A DNA stretch of 64,000 nucleotides, taken from NCBI GenBank assembly GCA_008692225.1, contig VICG01000003.1, forward strand, positions 1,915,501 through 1,979,500. The letters are read 5' to 3'. The translations under genes and the position numbers were made by a program. Below, in pieces: positions 24,519 through 34,320 of the stretch. Source of the stretch: Monilinia fructicola (Eukaryota > Ascomycota > Leotiomycetes > Helotiales > Sclerotiniaceae). The notes under the pieces are model-generated. The model did not search any database and was not told the DNA's origin. It worked only from the letters and a program-made list of their open reading frames with translations. Each line of letters opens with the position of its first letter. Positions within the stretch are counted from its first letter, which is position 1.

Positions 24519-25589
24519 ATGTAGATAAAGTAACGATTAATCTTCTTCAGCTTCGTGTTCATGTGTTGTGACCTCAGAATGTAATGTTGCCTCAGCTTAC
24601 CCCCTTAAATGCATTTCACGGGCTTTCTACACAGGAAACCTGGTGTGCCATTCTCTCACGTCGTTGTGGTACCAGAATCCGTCTTCAAGGCCAGGTGTAA
24701 CCAATCCGCATGAAGGTGATTGCGATTGATATCATCCGAAATCATGTAGACGAAAGGAATATCCTTGGTAAGAGGCGACAACTCATCCTGCAAATTGATA
24801 TCTGGTCACCGAGGGCGATGTCATAACCTAAACGTCAAGAAAGAAACAACTTATCAATGATATTCAAGGGGATATGAAGATAGCACAGCCAGGTGCAATG
24901 GGTGCCATAGGTGTAACAGGTGTAACAAGTGTAACAGGTGTAAGATATAGATAATTGAGGCTGTAGATACAAATAATTGAGTGGTTACTTGCATGGAGGC
25001 TGTGTAGAACTACTGGTATGTCATTTTGATATACCGATTGGGAGGTGGTAAATATAAACATAAATATAAATAAATATACGAAGAGGTAAGCTGGAGGTTA
25101 TAGATGTATGCAGGTGCCCAGTCATGTAGTGTGTGACCATCAACATAGCCATCCATGATAGCCATCAGAAATGTGAATCGACTCTTCTCTTATTCATAAA
25201 TAATACACACATAACCTGGAATAACGTGAACAGTTCCAATTCGGATTTTGAAGTTCAAACTTCTTCTGTTCTCTGTAACATTATACTCCTTATCAATTTT
25301 ACCATGAAGATCTAATCTTATCAAGATATCAATCAACTCACCTGCAATACCAGAAAACCATAAAATTTGTAAGGCAATGGTGACGCTAATCTCAATATAA
25401 GCTAGTGTCAAATCCCGAACCTTCAACGAACAAAAGAAGGCTTACTTCCACCTGTGCGCCCCTCCGATTGCATACACTTAACCGCGACACTTTTTTCGCA
25501 TCAACTTATCCCCAATACCCAAACTACGAGAGTAAATCAAAAGCGACAAGCGGAATTACTTTTAAGAAAAGAGAATTCGTAGCCAAGCT
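24519..25589. other. Intergenic stretch with GTGTAACAG repeats
   Basis: No supported gene. A short repeat of GTGTAACAG/A-type units lies near 24905-24945. AT-rich DNA precedes the splicing-factor gene. Confidence 0.5.
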
Positions 25590-26371
25590 ATGAATCGAGG
25601 TGGGAAACTTGCTCCTGAGGTTAATCGGTATGTGCCACTTGGTAGTTCAGTTCACCTATATGTGGTCGCGTGAGGCGGCTTTTGGGTGTCAGAAGGGAGG
25701 GCTAATAGCTAACATATCTGCTAAATGTAGAGCTTTGTTCGTTAAGAATCTAAGGTATGTGAATCGATGTGGGAGAGAGACGATGTGGGGACTTGGGGGA
25801 TGGGGTGGTGGATTTGGTGTACATGGAGATGAGATGAAGATGAGATGGAGATGGAGATGCACAGGGCTGATGGACTTTGGAACAACAGCTACAACGTAAC
25901 GCCAGAAGAACTCTTCGACTTGTTTGGCAAATTTGGTGCGATTCGGTACGTATTTTTTGGAGGGAAGGAGCAAACCCTGGACGAACGAGATGGACCGCAG
26001 ACGTCTTGATGGAAATGGAATTGCCCGACCATGGAGAGTGCAAAATTGCTAACAACAATCTAGACAAATTCGTCAAGGTATCGCGACCAACACCAAAGGC
26101 ACGGCGTTTGTTGTCTACGAGGACGTAACGGATTCTAAGACTGCCTGTGATAAATTGAATGGGTTCAATTTCCAAAATCGATACCTAGTCGGTACGTCAT
26201 TCTCCATATTTATCTCAGTCGAAACCGTCTTTACTAACACTTGGACCAAAAGTTCTCTACCATCAACCGGAAAAGATGGAAAAGATGCGCGCCAACTCAA
26301 ATCAATCGGATTCATACGCTGCTCGCAAGGCGAGTTTAGAACAGCTCAAAACCGCGAACAATATCGAATAA
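25590..26371 (+). CDS. SF3B6: Splicing factor 3B subunit 6 (SF3b p14, branch-site binding)
   Basis: This is the small RRM subunit of U2 snRNP SF3b that contacts the pre-mRNA branch region. Five exons sum to 122 codons (121 aa): 25590-25627, 25731-25754 (a 24-nt micro-exon), 25889-25945, 26064-26191 and 26253-26371. The protein opens [20 protein letters not shown]. It carries RNP2 (ALFVKNL), the segment [23 protein letters not shown]1-like [10 protein letters not shown], and the family-specific tail [20 protein letters not shown]. Length equals the usual about 120 aa. All splice donors are GTATGT or GTACGT. No ORF longer than about 60 codons covers it, so a frame-length screen would miss it. 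Confidence 0.95.
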
Positions 26372-27794
26372 CAATCTGACGGGCCCCTAGTCCGCCCAAA
26401 CGCCGTATCAAACACAAAGTCTACAGCGTCTATGGGCCCGTCATCCAGGGTTGGAAATGTCTCACCAATGGAGGATGTTAGGAATAAGAAAACACGACGA
26501 ACACAATCTTCACCAATTGCAACAATGAAATCTTCTACTACAACTGCTAAGCATGGAAAGGGTGGGAATTATCAACATGTTGAACATCATGGTGGGATAG
26601 GGGGAGCAGCGGTTGCGGATGGAGGGCGTAATACCTCCTTTCTTGATCTTGTGCGAGGATTGGTCTCTAGGCGTTAAGTGGTGTTGTGATACTTTACTGA
26701 AGGGGAAGGCCCTGGCTCTTACATGGATTTTTTTTAACCTTTTCAAATTAACTTACTATTCTCCTCTCCAACGTTTACGTGGAGAGATTGGAAACATTTG
26801 AGTATTCAATGGGAGAGCTTCTGCTACAGGAGGCGTGATTTTCTTTCTATCTGAGAGGACAAGTTCTAGCTCGCAAAGTTGGTTCTCTTCCTTCGATGCT
26901 CGCCATTACATACGGTGGTATGCTCTGCGTTGAATGCAAATTGCTATTTTAGGGCTTTATCGATTCACATTCTACTCACTCAATTCTACTTGCCGCCCAT
27001 AGGCCCACCTGATAAGTGCCTATTCCTTCTGCTTTGCTCGAACGCCGCGGGTTGCTCCGTGGAAATCAAGGCTCTTTCGTAGGCTTACTGCTCTTTTGTA
27101 ATGATAATATGCTGTGCACCCATAATTATGAACATCTTCTGCCTAAACCCCATACCGAAACAAATGGAAAACATTATCTGATTTGACTCGCGCTGGCTTC
27201 GGATCAGGCGGTTGGGCGGAAGCGACAGGCTTACATAAAGTGCATAGTCTATATGCATCACGAGGCTCGATATGCATAAAATGATACGGGTGAGAATCAA
27301 CGGAGCAAAACGTGCTGGATCGAGATTGGTTAGGGCTGCCCTGGTGGTGGTTTGCTTATCAAACTCGGCGGGGGGGAAGGAGGGGGGACCATTGAAGGGG
27401 GTATAATAAGGTTTTGCAGATGGAGAGACGGGTTTGTAAGAGCGGTGGGATGATTGGGTAGATTGGGGCGAGGGAGGGGAGGGGAGGGAGGGGTGAGACG
27501 ACCCAGGACTGGCTGGCCGCTGGCGAGATGGGTGAATCAATCGATCAATGGGGGGTGACGGAGTTGATTGGCTTTATTTAAGAGGAGGGGTGACGGTGCT
27601 TGCTTTCTTGATCTCTGTTCCTCTTCTCTTTGCTCTTCTTCTTCTGCACGCATTTGTGATATTATATTATACTGTATTGAAGAAGATTGATTGATTGCAG
27701 GGATTGAGATTTATCTTTTGCAAATATCTACCGACAGAGGACATACATACATACATACATTCACGGTCAACAAATCGTACCCATACCTCTCAAC
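26372..27794. other. Intergenic stretch; CT-rich promoter for the metallothionein-like gene at its right end
   Basis: A frame at 26432-26677 just after SF3B6 is most likely 3' UTR. A minus-strand frame at 27085-27540 has no ATG (it opens at TTG after an in-frame stop) and is not called. From about 27597 a CT-rich tract and an ACAT repeat (27744-27762) resemble a fungal leader and transcription start region. Confidence 0.5.
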
Positions 27795-28110
27795 ATGCAA
27801 GGCCTTCAGATTCTCGTAAATCAGGGTGGTTCGGCTTGTAGCTGTGGTCAGCCGTATCCCGAAGGCGCGAATAAGGATACTTATGTGTGCAAGTGTGGTG
27901 CTGTGAGTCCTGTTTTTCTTCTCTCTCTCTCTATCTGCGCGCGCGCGCGCGTGTGTGTGTGTGTTCCTTGAGGAGTCTTGGAAGGGGAGGAGAGGGAGAG
28001 CGTTGGAGCGTGTGGGAGTTGGATGGTGTGGAGGTACCACGCTGTATGATAGGAAGATCTATGCTAATCTTAACTCGACTCGACCGCAGAAATGCCCCAG
28101 TGCTAAGTAG
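27795..28110 (+). CDS. Metallothionein-like small Cys-rich peptide (42 aa)
   Basis: Two exons (27795-27902, 28090-28110) with phase-0 junction encode 42 residues beginning MQGLQILVNQGGSACSCG and ending VCKCGAKCPSAK. Two CxC motifs plus a further Cys five positions from the second pair (five Cys in all) and the absence of aromatic residues except two Tyr fit a metal-chelating peptide of metallothionein type. Which metal, and whether it is a true metallothionein family member, cannot be read from the sequence. The donor is GTGAGT and the acceptor CCGCAG. The 187-nt intron holds CT, GC and GT dinucleotide runs. A CT-rich leader precedes the ATG. Too short to show up in ordinary ORF screens. Confidence 0.7.
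27937..27964. repeat. (GC)7(GT)7 alternating purine-pyrimidine tract in intron
   Basis: About 28 nt of strictly alternating purine/pyrimidine follow a CT run inside the intron of the Cys-rich peptide gene. Such tracts can adopt left-handed Z-DNA. Confidence 0.85.
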
Positions 28111-29469
28111 ATTTGCACATGAGAATGTTCCGGCTCTTTCGTTTTATCTCGATGTCGATCGCATAAGTTGGTGCATGGTGTGGGCGGGCGGGTTTGGGCT
28201 TTGATGTGTTTGGTGTGGAGTAGGTAGTCGCAGTGGGTTTCTGGGTTTCTGCAAAGCATGATTTGGAGGGCATTGTTGCTTCTATTGGAGTGTGGGGTGT
28301 GTGGAGAGGGTAAATGGATGGCCGGTCTGAGATGATGGGGGATGATGATGATTGATGATGATTACGAGATGAGAGTGTCGAGCTCTGCTTTCAGTTATCA
28401 GGAATAAGAACTTGCGCTCATACTGAACGGAAGAGTTATCTGGGTCCTCTGCTCTGTGAAGCTTCGATGGTGCCTCAAAACCCTCACATCCCCCCTTCTT
28501 CGTCGTATGACACTCCATTGTGTAACACCCGTTTGCTACGTTGTAATTACCGAATGGTGTATTGTACTCCGTACCTACCTATGGACGCAAAGACCATCTG
28601 GCATCTCCAAGATTAGCAGTCTAATTCTCATTTACGTTTTATTGACGCGAGCCTTTTCGAGGATCGGATGAATTTGTTTCAGCAGCGCATTTTTATCCTA
28701 TGGCGGCTATTTGACCGTTCGTTCTTAAACCTCGCTTGAGAATAAAATACCCTCACCAGAACTTGAGACAGCGAGTCATGCAGCTTATGTTTCATGTTGT
28801 GTGTTGTATCGTAGTATGCCCATTGCCCAGGTGTTGACTACTCCGTACAAGCTCAGATGGGGCAATTGTAAGATTACCTACCTAGTACTTATTACAGTAC
28901 TGTACTACCTACCTGCCTACCGATTTACCGACGTATTATTATCACTCATAATAATCTCTCCTGGCAGACACGTACAGCTGGAGTAGATGAGCCACCAATA
29001 CAAAAACGCTCATAAATGATTCGATAACTCAAAACGTACCGAGTAATTAACGTGACCCAGTGAAAGCTTCAGGCGCGTTGACAACTTGACTGGAAGCGCA
29101 CCATGGACACGTGATCTCGTAACCGTAAATTATAGATTCCTCTTCGCGAATCAAAGTTAGCAAGCTAGGCAGGAGCTGGTGCATCACCTCTAGATTCTTA
29201 CCTACCTGGGTAAGGCCTGGAGGCAGATGATATCTCACAATCTAACCTACCTTGGAATGGATCGATCTGTGGATAGTCAATGTACGGAATAGATCAAGCG
29301 TGCATCTTCCCCAAGCCTAGGCATAAAACTAAATAGAGTGCGGTCCGGAGTCGAATCAGTAGATTCCTTTGACATAGCCACTCATGATTAGAAGGACGAA
29401 TTACTCCGTATAGTCGTAGTATGATGTATCATACCTGCCTAGTACCTACCTAGGTACTAGATAGGCATC
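28111..29469. other. Intergenic stretch, nothing assigned
   Basis: No supported gene. A minus-strand frame at 29047-29238 carries a CPWC motif but has no family match. TACTCCGTA words occur at 28565, 28839 and 29402. Confidence 0.45.
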
Positions 29470-30215
29470 TAGTTCCTACATACTAGAGACATCTAGTCAG
29501 TTTTCATTTTTATTTTCATAGTTTATATAATAGGCATAGTTTATAAATATAATATTTTTATTAAAAGACATTTAGCTAATTTTAATACTTTTGAATTAGT
29601 ATATATATAAATAGTATAGTGTTTTATATAAGCGAATAAATTAGATTAATTAATAATTCTAATATAAATATATATCTTTAAGATTAATATTCGTTTTAAC
29701 TATATTAGGCTAATTTAATAAAAATAAAGCTTTACTTTATATTTATTAAAATAAATAAATATAAAACAAATCTAAGGATTCTATAATTATCTTTTTAGAA
29801 TTTGTTTTAATAATAAATTAATTATTATTATAAATTCTCTTATTTAAAACTTTTAATAGTTATTTAAATATCTCTATTAAATATTACTTATTTATTAAAG
29901 ATATTTAACTAGTTTTTATTTTTATTTTTATAGTATATAAATATAGTATTTCTATTAAAAAGTATTTAATATATAATTAATCCTTTTTTATTATAATAAA
30001 CTAATTTAATAAAAATAAAGTTTTATTTTATATTTATTAAAATAGATAAATATAAAATAAATCTAAGGATTTTATAATTACCCTTTTGAGATTCGTTTTA
30101 ATAATGAATCGATTATTATTATAAATTCTCTTATTCGAAACTTTTAATAGTTACCTAATTAAATGTCTTTACTATGTATTACCTACTTCCTACTCACTTA
30201 TATACATACTAGTAT
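29470..30215. repeat. AT-rich RIP-like relic with internal direct repeat
   Basis: About 750 nt are composed almost only of A and T, unlike both flanks. A segment beginning CTAATTTAATAAAAATAAAG at 29710 recurs at 30001 (offset 291) and can be aligned for about 160 nt. Almost all differences are C/T or A/G transitions, the mark of repeat-induced point mutation or old cytosine decay. No coding capacity is left and the parent element cannot be named. CCTACCTAGGTA-type words lie just outside both edges. Confidence 0.75.
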
Positions 30216-30864
30216 CCTACCTAGGTACCTATGTACTCCGTACATCTATCTATCCATCTATCTTTCTCACATCAACCTACGTACATACATAGATTATATT
30301 TGTATATTATATTAATTAATACCCGACATCCATATATTCTATCTTCACGTTGTAGATTCTATGTATTATCATCCTTTGCTGTCTGCCCAGGTGTTGGTTG
30401 ATTGATTGGTTGATTGATTCTGTTGTTTTTAATTATTGTCATTATTGTCATTCTTGTTAATAAAATCATTAATATAACCTTGGACATCCAACAATCCAAT
30501 CATATCATTCATTCGTCTTGTATTAACTAGGATCCTCCAGCTGGTCACGGTCAACTTTGGTTTTACTACTTCCTTTAGCTCTTTATTGAGGTCACTGCGT
30601 CACCAGAGAGCTAAAGAAAAGATAGATAACCTTAAGACTGTGTGGACTTTTCAACCCACATTCAACTGTTCGCGTCTCAAACTCATTCACGACATTCATC
30701 TCTCAAAATCAACTCTTTTCAAGAAAGACGTCTTATCATCACCACCACCATCATCATCATATTCTCGCAGATGATCATTTGACTCTTTCTACACTTTACT
30801 ACCAATCGTATATCTCCTTAACCTCTTCAAAAGTATCGACTTTGTTAGTCGTACAAGACAGCTA
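30216..30864. other. Leader/promoter region of the STIMATE-like gene
   Basis: No supported gene. CA-rich and CT-rich DNA from about 30600 leads to the start codon at 30865, consistent with a 5' UTR. Confidence 0.5.
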
Positions 30865-31813
30865 ATGCTACCGCCACCGGGCTCAGAGCCCACTTCAACA
30901 CCAACTTCCCTGGATAATGCATCTCCTACCGCCATCCTCGCATCGGCGATAGCAACCTCCTCAGCTGTATTGGCTAATATCATGACTCCAACCTCCACAA
31001 CAACTTCAATACTTGCAACAGCAACAAACGAGAGTATACACTCCAAGCCTGACAATGGAGAATGTCAACTTCTTGGGAATTTTGCTATATTTGTTCAAGG
31101 CGCACTGGGTCTGCTGGCCGTGATGGCATTAGTGTATAAAAGATGGAGAGAAAGACCACAACGGCCCCTGAAGATTTGGTTTTTCGATGTTTCGAAACAG
31201 GTGGTCGGAAGCGTGTTGGTACATATCGCAAATTTATTGATGAGCATGTTATCGAGTGGACAATTCAGCATCAAATTAGATGCAGGGAGTGTCACGACGA
31301 GAATGGTAAATGATGAGGGGCAATACAAACCAAATCCTTGCAGTTTTTATCTGCTGAACTTGGCTATTGATGTGAGTACATCTACCCCTGGCCATTCAAT
31401 ACATGCTAAACCTTTACTCTTAGACAACCATCGGTATTCCGATACTCATATTCCTTCTCCGAATACTCACTGCACTATTTGTCATGACACCATTTGGTAG
31501 TCCTCCAGAATCTATCGAATCGGGCAATTACGGTCGCCCCCCCAAAGCATTTTGGTGGTTCAAACAATCTATAATTTATTTTATAGGGTTGATGGGTATG
31601 AAAATATGCGTCCTCATCATCTTCCTTGTCCTACCTTGGATTTCCCGAATCGGAGACTGGGCACTACGATGGACGGAGGGTGATACAGCATTACAAGTTA
31701 TATTCGTCATGTTGATCTTCCCGGTCATCATGAATGCCACTCAATATTACATCATCGATTCCTTCATTAAAAACCAGAAGCCTGATCATGAGCTGATACC
31801 AGGCGAGGAATAG
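30865..31813 (+). CDS. STIMATE/TMEM110-like multispanning membrane protein
   Basis: Two exons (30865-31371, 31424-31813) with phase-0 splice give 298 aa. After a Ser/Thr/Pro-rich N-terminus (about 75 residues) come several hydrophobic segments. Conserved family blocks are FAIFVQGALGLLAVMALVYKR, KIWFFDVSKQVVGS, NPCSFYLLNLAID-TTIGIPILIFL across the intron, and NATQYYIIDSFIK. This matches the fungal vacuolar-membrane relatives of vertebrate STIMATE (yeast YPL162C type); in animals the family supports store-operated calcium entry at ER contacts. The frame ends at GAG GAA TAG. The next 260 nt contain protein-like acidic sequence in the other two frames, ending near 32079 with DYDPLYDGESSPTVVGS. 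So the original C-terminal tail seems to have been lost by frameshifts. Confidence 0.8.
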
Positions 31814-32079
31814 CGACGAGGAAGGGGGAGATGAACGTTATGCCGACCCTAGTGGAATTAATGATGAGGTACATTCTGGAGAGGAGGAAGAGGATGATGA
31901 AGTTTTTGGCCAAAGTTCATAAGAATAGACCAGAAACACCAAGAAATAAGAAACGCGCGGGTTTGAGATCAGGGAATAAAGACTACGACCCTCTATACGA
32001 TGGAGAAAGCAGTCCAACGGTCGTGGGAAGCACAAGTTCAAGGCCAGAAGATGACAGTGACGATGGTACAAACAAGTAG
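31814..32079 (+). pseudogene. Frameshifted remains of the STIMATE-like C-terminal tail
   Basis: Following the stop at 31811-31813, one frame reads NSDEEGGDERYADPSGIND up to TAA, and a second then reads NKDYDPLYDGESSPTVVGS to TAG at 32079. Both are acidic and polar like a cytosolic tail. The successive shifts are each equivalent to one extra base (near 31804 and near the T5 run at about 31900). No GT donor lies upstream in the final conserved block, so splicing does not explain it. Confidence 0.45.
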
Positions 32080-32877
32080 ATAATCTCCTGGTTTGGGGTT
32101 GAAGGGAGTGAATTCAACTGTTGATACGAGAGATTGGCATATGACTTTTGAGTACATACTTGAACAGCGTACATTCATGCAAGGTGTTCTGGGTAGCGCA
32201 TGGGAATTTTTTCGTTGTTGATACATAGAGAAACACATTGGGATGCGGAATTTGGTATGGATGGGCTGGCGTTATGATAGCATACAAGGAAGGGTATTGC
32301 ATGGCGACACGAATAAGGACTCTATTTTCCACTACTCCAAGCGTCATATATTGCATCTATAAATGGTTTGCCTTGTACTGTTTGATTTCGATGTCAATTT
32401 CGATTTCAATCTCAGAGCACTTGAATGTGATGTGTTGTGAATCACATATACTCTTTTAGCAAGTGCTAAGGAAGTTGGTTTTTGGTTCATCTTAGGTATG
32501 GATAGTGGCACTCTCATAAACGTCTGAAATTATCGATGTCAACGAACAAACGGCACACTGGAGATCTCCTCCCAACGTCCCCGCCCAACCTCCTCTGTAT
32601 CCATCCACCCCGCATCACCCTCACATCTGCAAGAGAAACCAAAATGAAGCTCGGTTGTTGGCACGTGTGCACTGCGCGAATCGAAGTGGAAATTCATTCA
32701 GTGATGCTTTTTTTCTTTCGCTTTCGAGAAGAATATACCTGCGGTTTGGATATTCAAGGTTATCGTGGATGTGGATGTGGATGTGGATATCTATTGAACC
32801 GTTAACATATTGAACTGTTTGAACTCTCTATATCCAACCCTCAGGTGATCGATCGACCTCCTGCCCTTCACCCTTTT

Positions 32878-32910
32878 GCTCGCTCGCTCCGAACGAGCGA
32901 GCAAGCGAGC
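32878..32910. repeat. Inverted repeat, GCTCGCTCGCTC hairpin
   Basis: The arm GCTCGCTCGCTC, a 5-nt loop and a complementary GAGCGAGC-AAGCGAGC arm could fold into a GC-rich hairpin. No gene is directly adjacent. Confidence 0.7.
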
Positions 32911-33067
32911 TTCTCGGGATTAAAATGGTTTAGAAGTGAATTAGATGTAATAGATAAAATCCAAATATAACATAATGAATACATGAGGAACGAAGAACGA
33001 AGAACGAGAAACGAAGAAGAGGAAAAGGAATCCCCCTTGCTCCCTCGGTAACCGAAGATCCGATGTC

Positions 33068-33108
<41 letters not shown>

Positions 33109-33122
33109 AGTGAGAGTGAGAG
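33068..33122. repeat. GAGTGA hexanucleotide purine microsatellite
   Basis: About nine units of GAGTGA, with one imperfect join, are seen directly. Confidence 0.85.
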
Positions 33123-33803
33123 GTAGCTGGGACATGTCTGCAGTCTGCACGTCCGTACTGTACTCCGTCCGCACATATACTGCAGATGTCCTCGCGCGTC
33201 GCGCCGAAAGATTTTTAAAACTTTTTCCTCGGATGCTCCGTTGCGCGGTTGCGCGCGCATGGATGTTCCCGTTCCCGTTCCCGTTCTCGTTTCGGTGATG
33301 GGGGCACTGGGGCACTGGGGCAGCCGTTTGCGGTTGGGGGGGCTGTGATGCTGTGGATGGGTGGGTGGATGACGGACGAGGTTTTGGCGGGTACGAGGGT
33401 GCGAGGGTGCGAGGGTCCGGGGTTGGGGGTGGGGCTGGGCTTGGGGTGCGTGGGGTTGGGGTGCGTGGGGTTCCTGGTGAGGATGGGAGGGGACGGGGGG
33501 GGTTGTGTTTATATATTTGGCTTTGGGGAGGATTGGGTTGGGTTTGTTTTTTGTTTTTTGCTTTTCGCTTTTCGCTTTTTGGCTTTGAGAGAATTTTTTT
33601 GGGGAGAGATTGTTGTTGTTGTTGTTGTTCATCATACTCGGTATCTAACAACCGTTGCGGCGGCTCTTGTTTTTGGGGGGGGGTTGATTGAGAATTTGAG
33701 GATTTGAGATTTGAGGCTTGAGATTTTTATTTGGGGAGGGTAAAAAGAGAAGAAGAAGAAGAGGAGGAGGAAGAGGAGGAGTAAGAACAAGAAGAAAGGA
33801 AAT

Positions 33804-34320
33804 ATGGAATCGCTTCCGAGATCTCCGCTTCCTGCCCATCAGCGCGATTCTTTGAAGTTGAATCAGCGGGCTGAGGATACGGTGTGTGAGCAACCCGTAC
33901 GTCTTACCCTTCTCGCCTTTCTGCTTCTCCGTTTCCCTTTTCCCTCTTCCCGTTTCCCGTTTCCCGTTTCCCGTTTCCCGTTTCCCGTTTCCCGTTTCCC
34001 GTTTCCCGTTTCCCGTTTCCCGTTTCCCGTTTCCCGTTTCCCGTTTCCCTGTTTCCTGTTTCCTGTTTCCTGTTTCCTGTTTCCTGTTTCCTGTTTCCTG
34101 TTTCCTGTTTCTTTTTGTCTTGAATCGTCCTATCATTGACGAACATCAGCATGCTACTCCCGCACCGATGACCACACGACCTCGTCCGCCCGAGGATACG
34201 AGGCACGACGGAGAGGAAGTTCATGCGAGGGGTGGTGGGACGTGTTGTAGTTTGTGTGTGGGGCTTACGGCGGGTTGGTGTGTCTTTGAGTGTTTGGATT
34301 GTTGTTGTTGCTGTTGTTGA
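33804..34320 (+). CDS. Small Cys-tailed CYSTM-like protein
   Basis: Two exons (33804-33896, 34150-34320) join in phase 0 (donor GTACGT, acceptor ATCAG) to give 87 aa. The N-terminal half is polar and Pro/Arg-rich (SLPRSPLPAHQRDS, MTTRPRPPEDTRHD). It ends in GGGTCCSLCVGLTAGWC followed by a C-terminal run of Cys (DCCCCCC). This layout, a GGG lead-in and then a short hydrophobic Cys-rich end, fits the CYSTM class of small tail-anchored stress proteins common in fungi and plants. The tail is expected to lie at a membrane and may be palmitoylated; that is inference. Six consecutive Cys codons (TGT/TGC) close the gene. Its 253-nt intron is mostly a 7-bp tandem repeat. Confidence 0.7.
33949..34110. 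repeat. Intronic minisatellite, CCCGTTT x14 then CCTGTTT x8
   Basis: Fourteen perfect CCCGTTT units (33949-34046), one 8-nt junction unit CCCTGTTT, and eight perfect CCTGTTT units (34055-34110). It lies wholly inside the intron of the Cys-tailed protein gene. On the minus strand the first block is GGG spaced by four bases, meeting the usual G-quadruplex pattern. Confidence 0.95.

Larger units (their letters stand above)
32080..33803. other. Intergenic stretch rich in simple repeats and strand-biased tracts
   Basis: Overlapping frames on both strands between 32868 and 33707 are low-complexity translations of repeats (GAGTGA, TGTTGT, GGGTGCG) and are not genes. From 33300 to 33540 the plus strand is strongly G-rich, and from 33740 to 33790 purine-only. 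This precedes the CYSTM-like gene and is probably its promoter and leader. Confidence 0.5.

Noticed and set aside
27085..27540. 151-codon Pro/Ser-rich minus-strand frame
   Set aside because: It opens at TTG right after an in-frame stop, with no ATG before residue about 95 and no usable acceptor upstream.
29047..29238. Small minus-strand frame with a CPWC motif
   Set aside because: One CxxC pair without partner Cys or a recognisable fold is too weak to call a zinc-ribbon or redox protein.
33249..33707. Long frames on both strands (110-255 codons)
   Set aside because: They translate simple repeats and G-rich tracts in overlapping frames on both strands and show no domain or codon pattern of a gene.
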